Numbered from the stretch's first letter, positions 53,292 to 64,000 are shown. The stretch: 64,000 nucleotides of DNA from Prorocentrum cordatum (GCA_963575745.1 CAUYUJ010012136.1:299772-363771), one strand, 5' to 3'. The notes: generated by a model not told the origin, from the sequence alone. A program made the numbers and translations.

Positions 53292-53650
53292 AGACGCTTC
53301 GCGTATCCCCACCAGCCCGTCCAGAAATGAGTCCCAGGGGAGTGGAGGTTATGAGGGAAGCGGGGGAGCATGCAGAAGAACAAAGGGCGGGGTGAGCCGC
53401 CATATACCCCAAGAGGGGGAGGATGTAGGAGGAGCCGTCGTCGTAGGAGTAGGAGGAGGAAGAGGAGGAGCAGGAGGAGGAGCAGGAGGAGGAGCAGGAG
53501 GAGGAGGAGGAGGAAGATAAGGAGGAGGATATGGAGAACTGCGAGGACGAGAAGGAGGAAAAGGAGAAGGGAGGAGGAGGAGGAGGAGGAGGAGGAGGAG
53601 GAGGGGGAGGGGGAGGAGGGAGGAGGAAGAAAAAGAAGAGGAGGAGGAGG
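53292..53650. repeat. (GGA)n microsatellite
   Basis: GGAGGA/GAGGAGCAGGAGGAG, mainly 53415-53650. The Gly/Arg and Ser/Pro frames here are artefacts. Confidence 0.9.
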
Positions 53651-54660
53651 ACAATGGCGAGCTTGGGGGCCTCTTGGGCCGTCTTTGGGGCCTCTTGGCG
53701 GTCCCGGGGGCCTCTTGCGTATCTCGGGGAGCCTCTTGTGGCCTCTTGGGGGTCTCTTGGGGGCCTCTTGGAGGCCTCTTGGGGGCCTCTTGGGGCCTCT
53801 TGGGGCCCTCTTGGGGCGCTCTTGGGGCGCTCTTGGGAGCCTTCGAGGCGCTCTTGGGGCCATCTTGGAGGAGATCTATCAAAGAAGGGGGGGTCCCCAA
53901 TTAGCGCTGCCCCTCTAGAGTGCCTCGAATCGCTTCTTGGGCCCTTCTTGAGGCCAAAATCTTTCCAAAACCTAATAAAATCAATGTTTTGTGTTTTCTC
54001 GCCTTTTCGCTCTTGGAGCCGTCTTGGGCCGTCTTGGGAGCCTCTTGGGCCTCTTGGGGGTCTCTTGGGAGCCTTGTGGAGGCCTCTTGGGCGCCTCTTG
54101 GGGCCTCTTGGAGCGCTCTTGGGGCGCTCTTGGGGCGCTCTTGGGAGCCTTCGGGGCGCTCTTGGGGCCATCTTGGAGGAGATCGATCAAAGAAGAGGGG
54201 GTCCCCAATTAGCGTTGCCCCTCTAGAGTGCCTCGAGTCGCCTCTTGGGCCCCCCAAGAGGCCAAAATCGTTCCAAAACCTATGTAAAATCAATGTTTTT
54301 TGCTTTCTCGCCTTTTCGCTCTTGGAGCCGTCTTGGGCCATCTTGGGAGGCTCTTGGGGCCTCTTGGGGGTCTCTTGGCAGCCTCTTGGAGGCTTCTTGG
54401 GGGCCTCTTGGGGCCTCGTGGGGCCGTCTTGGGGCGCTCTTGGGGCGCTCTTGGGAGCCTTCGGGGCGCTCTTGGGGCCATCTTGGAGGAGATCTATCAA
54501 AAAAGGGGGGGTCGTATATTAGCGTTGCCCCTCTAGAGTGCCTCGAGTCGCCTCTTGGGCCCCCCCGAGAGGCCAAAATCCTTCCAAAACCTAGGTAAAA
54601 TCAATGTTTTGTGTGTTTCTCGCCTTTTCGCTCTTGGAGATGTCTTGGGCCATCTTGGCC
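53651..54660. repeat. About 306-bp tandem repeat of CCTCTTGG array, 3.3 units
   Basis: GGAGGAGATCKATCAAARAAG recurs near 53871, 54176 and 54484. CAATGTTTTGTG or a variant, then TTTTCGCTCTTGGAG, recurs near 53980, 54290 and 54602. Each unit is CCTCTTGGGG words plus one AT-richer spacer. This is the reverse orientation of the 19.5-24 kb array. Confidence 0.9.
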
Positions 54661-54801
54661 GTCCCAACGACCCGCGGAACGCCCCGTCCAGGTCAGTGGG
54701 GAGGGGTAAGGGGAGGGGTAAACCCCTCCCCGAAGGGGAAGAAGGGGGTTGGCAGAGGAAACTCCCTAAACCACCTACGCCCTAAAGGGCTGGTGGGATT
54801 C

Positions 54802-54864
54802 TACCAGGGTTCTCCGCGCGAAGCCGAACCCTCGTCGCCCCGACCCGGTTCGCATCGAAATTCT
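54802..54864. repeat. 63-bp direct repeat, right copy
   Basis: See the left copy. Balanced-composition DNA resumes directly after it. Confidence 0.9.
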
Positions 54865-55890
54865 GGGTGAATTTTGCCCAGCGGGAGGTTCGGAAACCAA
54901 AGAATGTATTGGATTTCGTGTGTGTTTTTCCATTCCAGTGGCTTTTTTTCAGGTATTGCGGCGCATCCGTATCCAAGGCTTTTCAGGCTTGCTTTTTGAA
55001 GTTCCTGATGGAGGAATTGCGCCGCGTCATCAGTACAGCACAGCCCGCGCCGGCTGCCATTCGTAAGTCAACACATTGGGAATAATGTGGTGACGCTTCA
55101 GGGAAGGACTTGAACATCACGGACTTTTTGTTGAAGGCATCAAAACAAATGCGCAATATAAGCAACAAGGAAGTGGAATGCTTACAAACTGGAAGCGTTT
55201 GTTCCCAGAGGCGGCGCTCGCCCTTGAATCTGGGCCTTTCGCCAACCGTCGAGTGAGCTGTCGTCCAAAGCGCAAGCATGCTGTTTCATGCTCCTTTCAT
55301 GTTATCTTGCTCATCACCACTACTATCCAGCATTTCAATATCATCCGTGCGATTCCAGCAGAAGGCGCGCCGCAACATGATCAGGCACAAGTAGGCGCGT
55401 GGCGACAGGATCAGATACAAGTGCCGCGAAAAATCGTTCCAGCTGATCTCGAATCTGAACCCAATTATGATAATAATTGTTTTGGAGGCGCTCCATGTGA
55501 GCAAATTTCTACATGATGGTACACTTGTAGGAACCAAACCACAACTTGTTGGAGCTAGCAGCGAGGAAGCGGCGATTGGCCGATTCCGAGAGCGATACGG
55601 AACTTTGATCGCCTGGTAGATGCCTTGACGCGTCTTCGATGGCTACAAACATCAACGATGCGTGGTTCATAGCAGTGGATGAAGAGTTGTACCACAAGTT
55701 GAACAACTACGTTGTAGCAGCTTGTCGTGCCAACTACTGTCTATGCTTGAAGATCCGGCTACCGATCGAGAGTGTAGTATTTCGTATTTCGAACGCTGCC
55801 AGCTACCTCGTTATTTCGATTGATAACGGCATGTCGCAGACCAGCATAATGAGAAAACTCGGCGTTGCTTTTGGGGGCGCCCCCAATTTG
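54865..55890. other. Less GC-rich DNA, no recognised gene
   Basis: Composition resembles 51476-53228, so the two may be one sequence interrupted by the array. Frames of 60-150 codons occur (for example 55639-56094, start MATNINDAWFIAVDEELYH), but none shows a known motif and the longest runs into C-rich low complexity. Confidence 0.4.
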
Positions 55891-56400
55891 CGTTGCCCCG
55901 TTGGAAGTACCAGCCTGGCGAGCTGGCATGCGAGCCCCTCCTGCTTCGTCATTCATCCTCCCCCCCTTTCGGTCCTCTCTCCACCCATTCCCTCGGTTCC
56001 CTTGCTCTCCCACCCCTGCCTCCCCTGCCCAATTTCCCTCTCGCTTCTTTCCCTCCTCCGTTATCTCCTCCCTGTGGGTCGGGCTGTTCTGTAGCTACTG
56101 GGCAACTTCTGGCCAACCATCGTAAGCACCCTCACCCCGATAGCTTGCAGTCAGAAGCCTCCCCCCCATCTCCTTCAACCTATCGTCCTCAATCCCTGAC
56201 CCTTTCGTCACTCCGCCCGCACACATGTCCCCCCTCCTTCACACCCATCCGTCAGTTCTCCGTCCTCCTTCGCCCCTGCCCCATCCTGTGCTACTCGCCT
56301 ATACCCCTGCTCCTTCCTTCGCCCATACCCTTCCACAATCCCACCTGTCCCTCCAGCACCCCCCCCATCCGTCACCCCTGCCCCCCCGCGCATGCGTCGT
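55891..56400. repeat. C/T-rich low-complexity DNA
   Basis: CCTCCC/CCCCTGCC words. Pro/Ser/Leu frames are artefacts. Confidence 0.7.
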
Positions 56401-56992
56401 CTTCATAATTTCAATATGGTACTGTACAGTACAGCAGCCTTGCATCCGAGTGCATTATTTCAATACGGGACCCGCCGAAATCCCGATTCCTTCCCCAGGG
56501 CTGGCTTTGCATCCCGAGTGGTCTTTTGACGGGCCCAAGCTCCAATAAGGCCCCCCAGGCGCCCAAACTGACCAAACACTTTACGTCACGATTGCTTCAC
56601 GACGCGAGGGGGTCTGGTCGGACGGGGGATGGACAAAGATATATCCACTCTGGAGCGTTCTGTAACGCTTTCAGAGCGTTGGGGAACGCGCCGAGAAGGC
56701 CGCGGCTCCCGAGGCATCCTCCAAAAGTGCCGGATCTCAGAGATTTGTGCTTCGTTGTCGCTCGATTTTATCACCGTTCTGGTTTCGTCTTCGTCTGGGT
56801 TCCTGCCTCACCTCCCCCCCCCCATCCGCCCGACCCTCGCGCCGCAGCCCGCCCGCCCCACAGAGACGGCCGCGGCGGCGCCAGCGGGCCGGCCGATGGG
56901 CGGACCAGCGCAGCCCCGCGCGGCGTGGGCGCGCCCGGACGTGGCACGGGCCTCGCGCCCAGCTGTCCGGTCGTCGTTGGCGGCGGCGTCGT

Positions 56993-57032
<40 letters not shown>

Positions 57033-57811
57033 GTCGTCGGCGGCGTCAGCGGTGGCGTGAGATCCAGGCTCGAGCTCATTGTTTGTTTCATGTTTCGCCA
57101 GAGGTCCCCCCCGGGTCGCGACGAGCATCGCGCTTCGCGCGTTGCGGCGCCTGGGCCGGGGAGCTGCCCTCCTCCAGAGGGGCCGGCGCGAAGGCGCGAA
57201 GAGAACCGCGCGCCGCGCATCGCGGAGCGTCGTGCGCGCTGGCTGGTCGCCCTCGACGTCCCTGGTCGTCGGCCCTGGTGCCAGCGGCGAGCCGAGGCTC
57301 CACACGTTCCCCACACTGTGCATTTGCACCTTGGGCTCCTCATGTCTCACCGAGCGCGTTCCGCTGCTTGCACAGTGCCTCTACTCGCAAATGTCAGACA
57401 AAATAACGTGTCCCCTTCTGTGTCATGGATCGTATGTCCCCCGCGGCGGATGCAGACCGCTTGCGTGCAGTTAATTTGCGCGCCTTCCTAACTTCGCTTC
57501 TGGGCCATCGGCCAGCGCCTCCGGCGTCGCACCTGGTGGCAGGCAGCCCGCGGACGCCTCTGTGGGGGTCTCGTTCTGGCGTGTTTCGGGCGTTCGCCGG
57601 GTGGCCGCGCATGGTCGCTTCGTGGTCGGCCGAGGTTCGTCTAATTACAGTCGGGGCGCTGAAGAAGGAGCCCTTCTCGTTGGGAAGGCCTCCGTGCTCC
57701 TGAATGGTTTCGCAGTCTGCCTGGTGGTGTCCCGGGGTTTTCGATGGGAAATCGAAGTTTCACGTATGGCAAAAAAGGGGCCTCGTTCTTTATTCAGGGT
57801 TCCTGAAGTCG
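56401..57811. other. GC-rich DNA with (GGCGTC)n, no gene called
   Basis: (GTCGGC)n at about 56985-57050. Frames of up to 321 codons cross it but are Arg/Ala/Ser/Pro-rich and occur on both strands. Nothing assigned. Confidence 0.5.
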
Positions 57812-57960
57812 GGCCTGTCCCTCTACAGGAGGAATTTCCAAAAATAGTCCAAACATAGTTTGGGGACCATTGTTTTGAGTATTTGATGGCTATGTCTGAT
57901 TCTCTTTTGAGTATTTTTCATTTTTCGTCCAAAATCCGCCTGTAGGGGGACATGCCCGAC
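57812..57960. mobile_element. MITE-like element, copy 2
   Basis: GTCGGGCCTGTCCCTCTACAGG on the left and CCTGTAGGGGGACATGCCCGAC on the right as inverted termini. The AT-rich interior (TTTGGGGACCATTGTTTTGA) aligns with 28869-29031. Same orientation. Confidence 0.75.
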
Positions 57961-58290
57961 CTAAACTTAGGGTTCCTTAGGTCAATGCCCCGACTGTATT
58001 GTCCAGCTGCGTGCGGCCAACCCCACCACCGTGCCTGTGCAACGGCGCAGTGGGAAGGAGGCTGAGTGTAGAAGCTGCGCAAGTCCGACGAGAAGTCTAC
58101 ATTGGGGCGAGTCGTGATCCCGACCTCGTCTTCGTCCGCGCGGTAGGGGGGAGGAGAAGGAGGAGGAGGGAAGGAGGAGGAGGAGGAGGAGGAGGAGGAG
58201 GAGGAGGAGGAGGAGGAAGAGCAGGAGGAGGAGGAGGAGGAGGAGGAGGAGGAGGAGGAGGAGGAGAGGGAGAACAGGAGGATTAGGAAG
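57961..58290. repeat. Unassigned DNA then (GGA)n microsatellite
   Basis: GGA run mainly 58145-58275. No gene. Confidence 0.8.
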
Positions 58291-59410
58291 AGAAGGCTTC
58301 CTGGGGCGTCCTGGGGGCCTCCTAGGAGCTTCCTGAAAGCTTCTTGGGGTCCTCTTGGGAGGCCCATGGGGCCTCTTGCGAGCCTCTTGGGGGCCTCTTG
58401 AGGACTCTTCGGCCGTCTTAGGGGACTCTTAGCCCGTGTGATGCCTATTGAGGTCCTCTTGGGGGCCACTCTAGGCCTCGTTGGTGCCCTCTTGGAGCGG
58501 TTGACGGCCGTCTTGGGGCCTTCTTGGAAGCCCCTTGGGCGATTTTTGGGTCCTCTTGGGCCGACTTCGGGCCGTCTTGGGTTCATCTTCGCCTGTTTTG
58601 GAGCTATATTGGAGGCCTCTTGGAGGCTTCTTGGGCCGTCTTGGGTGGTCTTAAGCCTGATCAGACGAGAGCCTCCAAATGCTTCAAAAACCTAAGGCGA
58701 ATCAATGGTGTTGGCCTCGGGCTCTCCAGGATGGTCTCTTGGAGACCTCTTGGCCTGTCCTTGTGGCTTTTGATATGTCTTCAGGCTGTCTTGGGAGGCT
58801 CTTGAGCGGTCTTGGGTGGCCATCTTGGCGTCATCTTGGCTGCCCCGGAAGCCGTTCTGGAGGCCATGAGGCTGCCAAGAAGGCCCCAAGACAGATCAAG
58901 AGGTCCCGAAGACGGCCCACGAGGTCTCCAAGAGGCCCTCCGAGGAGGCCAACACCAGTAAATTGCCGTAGGTTGCTGGAGGAGTTTGAGGTTCTGGCAT
59001 TTGAGGTCCTGGCATGATTGGGTTTCCGACCGCCTTAGGCAGCCCGAGAGGCCGCTCTGGGACGTCGTGTTGCTTGTTACCCCTTGGGCGATCTGTGGGT
59101 GCTCTTGGGCCGACTTGGGGCCTTGGGTGGTCGGAAACCCGAACAGGCGAGACCCTCGACATTCCTCAAGCACTTCAGGGACATCAATGGTTTTGCCTCT
59201 CCCCCCCCCTTTCTGGCACTCCAGGAAGGCCTCTTGGAGCTCTCTCGGGCCGCCTTGGGGGCCTCGTTGGCCGTCTTGTATCCCTCTTGGGCTATCCTGA
59301 GCCGTCTTGAGGCTCTCTTGAGAGGCTCTCGAGCTGTCTTGGGTCATCTGGAAGCCGTCCTGTTGTAATTTTGGCAGTCTTGGAAGCTATCTTGGAAGCG
59401 TCAAATGGGC
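58291..59410. repeat. CCTCTTGG-type array, reverse orientation
   Basis: CTTGGGGGCCTCTTGG words with spacers near 58670-58715 (CAAAAACCTAAGGCGAATCAATGG) and 58955-59035. Same family as 53651-54660. Confidence 0.8.
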
Positions 59411-59514
59411 GGGCCTTGAGACTCGACGCAACCTCCCAGACAACAGACGAGCATTCTGACACGCCCTCTCCGTGCAGGCACGGCGGCGGATTACCACGGG
59501 GCCCAATTCCTCCC

Positions 59515-59765
59515 CGCCCGAGGAGGAGGGAGGAGGAGGAGGAGGCGGAGGAGGAGGAGGAGGCGGAGGAGGAGGAGGCGGAGGAGGAGGAGGAGGAGGC
59601 GGAGGAGGGAGGCGGAGGAGGAGGAGGAGGAGGAGAAGGAGGAGAAGGAGGAGGATGGAGGCGGAGGAGGAGGAGTCGGTTTCGGAGGAGGAGGAGGAGG
59701 AGGAGGAGGAGGAGGAGGAGGAGGAGGCGCAGGAGGGGGAGGAGGCGGAGGAGGCGGAGGTGTTG
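59515..59765. repeat. (GGA)n/(GGC)n microsatellite
   Basis: GGAGGAGGC words for 250 bp. Confidence 0.93.
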
Positions 59766-59940
59766 GGCTTTGTCGAGCTTGCAGGGAGCGGGAGACACGG
59801 CGGGGCCCCCCACAGGGAAACGAGCGCGCAGGTCCAGCGAGGGGTCCGGCTTCGGCGAGGCGAGGGTCGGCTTCGGCGAGTGTCTCGGGCTGGACGAAAG
59901 GGGGGGTTGGGAAAGGGGGGGGTACGAAATCTGCTGCCTG

Positions 59941-60049
59941 CTGCATGCAGCTGGTTTCGGCCCCGCCGCGGGGCCCATTCCTCGATACGTGGGCGCCTCC
60001 CGGCGCCGGGAGGCGCCGGGAAAATCGGCTACGCGAGCTGATTCTCAAC
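59941..60049 (+). repeat. Structured dispersed repeat, copy 2
   Basis: Matches 30791-30900. The first hairpin is perfect here (GGCGCCTCCC-GGCGCC-GGGAGGCGCC) and the second is longer (AATCGGCT-ACGCG-AGCTGATT). Confidence 0.6.
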
Positions 60050-61447
60050 CCCCCCCTTTGCTATCCCCCCCTTTCGCCCGGCCCCAGTGTCGGAACGAAT
60101 CCTTGCATGTGTTCCTCTTGGGTTCGTCTTGGCGTCCCGCTGTTGGGCCTGTATTCTTGGTGCCTTTTTTCGGGCCACCTGAGAGCCAGGGGGGTCCGCG
60201 GGGAGCGAGGTGCGCGGATGGTGTGCCGAAGTGAGGCTCCCAGAGCCGTCTGGAGGGGCCAGCTGCGGACGTCTGGGGGCCCAACGGAGTGCGGCGCGCG
60301 AGAGGGCTGTGCCGCAGTGAAGATCATGTGGGCCGTCTTCAGGGGTGAGCCGAGCGCCTCTGGGAGTCGGCGGGGCAGGAAGCGCGCGAGAGGTGGTCCG
60401 AATGGGGGTACCCCCTCGGCGGTGCCGGGGGCCAGCGGCTCGCCCCTGGAGGCCGAGGGGGAACGACGTGCATCAGGCGGGCGAAGGGGGCGTGGCAGGT
60501 CGACGCTCCCAGGAGCCGCCGTGGGGGTCGGCCGAGGGCCTCTTTGAGGGCCCAGCAGGGACGGAGTGCGTCCAGGGTGTGCTTCATGGGGGCCCTCGGC
60601 AGCTGGAGGAGAGGAGGGAGCCAGCTGGTCGCTCTTCTCGCAGGCTCGAGAGCAGCGGGCGCGGTCCGCGTGGCGAGCGGGCTCCACATCCGCCCGGTTC
60701 TCGTCTCGGAGCGGAGCAGGGGAGACTGCGGCCGTTGGCAGCGCTCCCCAGGAATCCGACAGCCCGTGCCGGAGGCACCAGATCCTCGAACAGGGAGCGG
60801 GAGATCAGGATTTAGATTAGAATGTGTGCACGTGCAGAACGCAAAGGGTGGGCCGAGAGGGCGACGGCGACGGCGACGGGGCAAAGGGGAAGGATGATGA
60901 TGATGATGAGGAGGAGGAGGAGGAGGAGGAGAAGGAGGAGAAGGGGAACGGGGGAAGAGGCTGAGGAGGCACCTTTCGCGATTTGCAGGCATACAAATAT
61001 TGGGGCGCAAGGGCCTCTGCATCTCATCTGCGCGCTCGCCTTTCTGGGCCGAGGGGAACACAAATTCGACGCGGGTTATTTCCTTTGTGGCCTTGGGGCA
61101 CGAGGCAGGCCTCGAGACAAGCCTCAGGAGGCCCCAGACTCAGAATCATCGGCCGTCCTTGTTTCCCAAGGCCCCAGAGGGTTGGGGAGGACGAGGCGGA
61201 GGAGGAGGAGGAGGAGGAGGAGGAGGAGGAGGAGGATGCAGGTGCAAGATTTCGAGCTTTGCCATCATGCAGCTTGGGCCGATGGTGCCCGCAGCCTCTG
61301 CGACAACGGGCCGATGGTGCCGCTCCCTCGTTTCCCCTGTCGCCCTGCGTTGCATGTCGGAGCCGAGCGTCTCCTTCGTGGGCGATGGCGAGCTCGCAGA
61401 CCCGCCTCCGAGGCTCGAAGAAGAAAAAACGCTTAGACATAAAATTT
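60050..61447. other. GC-rich DNA with short microsatellites, no gene called
   Basis: (ATG)n/(GGA)n at 60894-60940 and (GGA)n at 61195-61235. The GGGCCCTC-rich stretch 60180-60620 repeats words such as GTGCCGAAGTGAG/GTGCCGCAGTGAAG. Frames are Arg/Gly/Ala-rich. Confidence 0.5.
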
Positions 61448-61579
61448 TGGCGCTCCGCGCGGATTTCTTGGATCCGCGCTGGGCCCCTCCAGGCGGCGCC
61501 TCCTGCGCCGCCCCTGGCGCGCTCCGCGCGCCGGAGAGGGGGGTCCAGCGCGGGTCCAAGATATCCGCGCGGAGCGCCA
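61448..61579. repeat. Foldback element, copy 3 (best preserved)
   Basis: Left TGGCGCTCCGCGCGGATTTC and right ATATCCGCGCGGAGCGCCA: about 40-bp inverted arms differing at 3 positions, with a GC-rich centre. Confidence 0.88.
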
Positions 61580-61612
61580 GAAGTTTATGACTCTGGCGGC
61601 TCTTCTCGTCCC

Positions 61613-61800
61613 AGGGTCGCAGAGCCGCAGGGGAGGAGGCCGGCCCCGGGAGCGCTCCCGAGGCGCAGCCGGACCCGAACGCGCAGCTTGTGAGCCTGGG
61701 CGCCTGGCTGGGCAACCGCCACCTGCGCTCCTTCCTGCTGCGCTTCAGCGAGGCCATGTGGCCGGACGTGGCGCCGGGCCGCCCCGTGCCTTCGCCTTCG
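61613..61800 (+). CDS. Candidate exon, unrecognised
   Basis: An acceptor-like CTCTTCTCGTCCCAG ends at 61613. The following frame reads EEAGPGSAPEAQPDPNAQL then SLGAWLGNRHLRSFLLRFSE and AMWPDVAPGRPVPS before running into CT-rich low complexity. The middle 35 residues look like a genuine amphipathic helical segment. No donor is clear at the 3' side and no other exon is identified. Family unknown; it may be a host exon or a fragment carried by a repeat. Confidence 0.25.
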
Positions 61801-62225
61801 TATTGCCCCTCGTCGCCCTCGTCCTCTCTCTGTCCCCCTCCTCCCCCTGCTATCCTCCTCCTCCCCCTCCTCCTCATCTTTTCCCCGCGCTTCTTTCCTC
61901 CCTCCCTCCCTCCTCCTTCTCTGCTCCTTTCGCTCTGTTCCTCCTCACTTCCCTCCTCCCTCCTCCCTCCCTCCCTCCCTCCCTCCCTCATCCATGTCTT
62001 CTTCTTCTTTTTCTTCTTCTTCTTCTTATTATTATTATTCTTCTTCTTCTTCTTTTTTCTCTCCCTCTCTCTCTCGACTCCTCCTCGCTTCCTTCCTCCT
62101 GTCTCCCTCCCTACTCCCTCTCTTCTTCTTTTCTCTCTGTCGATTCCTCCTCGCTTCCTTCCTCATCTCTCCCTCCCTCCTCCCTCCCTCCTCCCTCCTT
62201 GCTTCCTTCCTCATCTATGGCTCGT
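61801..62225. repeat. (TCC)n/(TTC)n/(CCCT)n microsatellites
   Basis: C/T-rich for over 400 bp, with (CCCT)n at 61965-61990, (TTC)n at 62000-62055 and TCCCTCC runs. Confidence 0.93.
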
Positions 62226-62743
62226 CCACCTGTGGGGCGAATGACCACGGGCCAGGCGTGTGAGGCCGGTCCGAGATCGCCGCCGAGCACACGCGTCAAG
62301 CGGAGCGAGCCTCGAGCCGTCTTCGGGCCCTGCCTCGGCCAGCACAGCTTGCGGGAGGAGCAGCAGCAGCAGCAGCAGCAGGAGGGGGAGGATGGGGGAG
62401 GGGCACAAAGCCAGCGCAGCGGCAGGGGCGACCTGGCTGGGGAAGGGGGGAGCGGGGGCAGAGGTCGGGAGGCGGGGGCAGTTGTGGTGGGCGTGCTGGC
62501 GGTCGTGGTGGTCGTCGTGGTTGCGTTGGTCGTGCTGGCGGTCGAGCGTTTTGGAGTCGTGTTGGTCGTTGTGCTGGTGGCGGTCGTGGCGGTGGTCGCG
62601 GGAGTCGTGCTGGCGGTCGTACTAGTGGCGGTCGTGGCGGTGGTCTTCTTCCCCTCGTCTCACCATTTGGTGCCGAAGGGGGGTCACTAGTGAGGGAGTC
62701 ACCACCTCCTCGGCGCCAGGAGTCTTGACGCCGACGCCGGGGG
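62226..62743. repeat. (GCA)n and GGTCGTG-type repeats
   Basis: (GCA)n at 62361-62382, then GGCGGTCGTGGTG / GTCGTGCTGGCGGTCG units at 62485-62645. No gene. Confidence 0.75.
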
Positions 62744-62745
62744 CA

Positions 62746-62782
<37 letters not shown>
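62744..62782. repeat. (TA)n microsatellite
   Basis: About 18 TA units. Confidence 0.95.
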
Positions 62783-63149
62783 GGTTAATGCTGCCAGATC
62801 CCTGGAGGGATAACAGAGTATGATCAGACACGCGCGCTTCGTCTCTCAATTCGCACGTTTTACGTCTTTGCTCTTTCGCTTGTTGCACGAACGCCCAGTA
62901 CTTTTCGACAGTGGCACGCAGATGGGGTTCGTCGTGCCGGCGTGATGTGCCCTCCGAAGGTCCTCTTCCTCCACGGTGCACGGGTCGCTCCTCCTGTTCC
63001 TCAGTCTTCCTCCTCCTCCTCTTCCTCGTGGAGCTGCTGTCGCGGCTTGAAACACACACTCGCCGCAGCTACTGAAATTGCTAGGGCACACCGTTCAGAG
63101 GCAGCGATGTTTTCTTTCCTCGTGCGGGGCCCGCGCTCTTCGTGAGAAA
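62783..63149. other. Unassigned DNA upstream of the right-edge LINE
   Basis: Short (TCC)n at 63005-63027. No gene seen. Confidence 0.5.
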
Positions 63150-64000
63150 GGGTGTTGCCGCGCCCGTCCTCGCCGCAGGCTTCCCGCCAGTGCGACGTCG
63201 ACAAGTATCACTTCATTAGAACAACATGGGCGACGGCACCCCCAGGACGCTGGGGCACAGTCGTGCAGTTTCATACAACCCTATGCATCTGTGTGGACTA
63301 CGCGGGGAAGAGGTTTCTTCAGAATTTGGAAATGCGGGGGCAGTATTACTTCAGGGGACTGGTCGGCGGAAAGGAGCAGGTGAACCCCATCGAGTTTTTC
63401 GCCATTCGAAGCACTACGACATATCATTTGGATTCCCGAGATCATCGAACAAAGTTTGTGGCACGAACATTATGTTGCACTCAAAGGTCTCCCCCCCAGC
63501 GATTCATAAGAAAGATTTTCGTTCACCCGTGGATCTGGAAGGGCGCTGTGGCGCCGTGAAATTAAAGCCGGGAAACATGGACGTGCTGTTTGCATCGCTT
63601 TATTACACAGTCTATTCGAGTGTGCGCGCAGGTCGAGCGGAACAACGACGAACTGTGACACGAATGACGGGCTGGATCCGAAAGATATTGCAAATTATTT
63701 GAGGAAGGTGCACACCCATCCTTGGCATGGACTTGAACGACGGTTTGGGCAACGCAAGGGACCACGCATTCGAAGGCGACATGATTCCTGCTGAGGATAC
63801 GGACGTGGAGGACTGGACTTGTATCGGACCTTTCGACAGGGGCCCAGAGGGGGTCGCAGGCACGTCTCTTCGGCACTTGCTGGTGGACACTCACATGTGC
63901 GCGATTAACACATTCATGCCGCTGGGCCCGACGTTCTTTGGGGTGGGCTGGTCCACGTCTCGCACAGACTTTCTAGTGATTCCTCAGCAGCTTCGGCAGC
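63150..64000 (+). pseudogene. 5' part of a LINE-type retrotransposon: AP-like endonuclease domain
   Basis: Nicks target DNA in LINE retrotransposition. The domain is read in the frame of 63226-63702 and onward: LEGRCGAVKLKPGNMDVLFA then SLYYTVYSS (central strands), RRTVTRMTGWIRKIL, an in-frame TGA at 63700-63702, then PILGMDLNDGLGN (catalytic D-x-N at 63730-63738), a TFFGVGWSTSRTDFLVIP end (conserved SRxDF at 63958-63972) and QQLRQ at the window edge. The upstream part in the neighbouring frame (63152-63559, YHFIRTTWATAPPG) may be the N-terminal strands before a frameshift. RT would lie beyond 64000. The nonsense codon and probable frameshift suggest a dead copy. Not the same copy as 35490-37255, but it could be the same clade. 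Confidence 0.75.

Noticed and set aside
56526-57491. 321-codon ORF
   Set aside because: Crosses a (GTCGGC)n tract, is Arg/Ala/Pro-rich, and equivalent frames are open on the opposite strand.

Overview
The window looks like nuclear DNA of a dinoflagellate, possibly a GC-rich Prorocentrum-like species. That is an inference from four observations. It is very GC-rich and gene-poor. It is saturated with satellites, microsatellites and foldback sequences. It carries two tyrosine-recombinase (YR, DIRS-order) retrotransposons. The terminal repeats of both transposons end in a degenerate copy of the dinoflagellate spliced leader (SL). I found no intact host gene, rRNA, tRNA or snRNA. Almost every long open frame outside the retroelements is a product of simple-sequence DNA.

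Layout. 1-5.7 kb: satellites and low-complexity DNA with one small candidate ORF. 5.7-11.94 kb and 18.67-19.34 kb: a degenerate GCGC-rich tandem array (unit about 1.05-1.37 kb), interrupted by YR element 1 (11943-18671). 19.3-24.0 kb: a block of CCAAGAGG-type array with an internal 1.3-kb duplication ending in a long GC hairpin. 24-35 kb: foldback elements, several unrelated satellites, a large GT/AC microsatellite and a MITE. 35.5-37.25 kb: a decayed LINE fragment (RT, zinc knuckle, RNase H). 38-40.6 kb: minisatellites, a second MITE and a foldback. 40987-47900: YR element 2, nearly complete. 48-51.5 kb: 101-bp satellite and more CCAAGAGG array. 51.5-55.9 kb: less GC-rich DNA split by a 1.5-kb array lying between 63-bp direct repeats. 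56-63 kb: more arrays, a second MITE copy, a foldback. 63.15-64 kb: the 5' (AP-like endonuclease) end of another LINE, cut by the window edge.

The two YR elements are the coherent biology here. Each has the arrangement A1 - gag-like ORF(s) - RT/RNase H/cytosine-MTase-like - YR - B1 A2 B2, the split direct repeats known from PAT/Ngaro-type elements. Reverse transcriptase and RNase H would copy the RNA. The recombinase would integrate a circular intermediate, which fits the lack of visible target-site duplication. The elements differ in domain order. In element 2 the MTase domain follows RNase H. In element 1 it sits inside RNase H, between the first catalytic Asp and the catalytic Glu. Element 1 has lost the RT YxDD region. 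Element 2 carries only a frameshift and two nonsense codons in pol, with an apparently intact recombinase.
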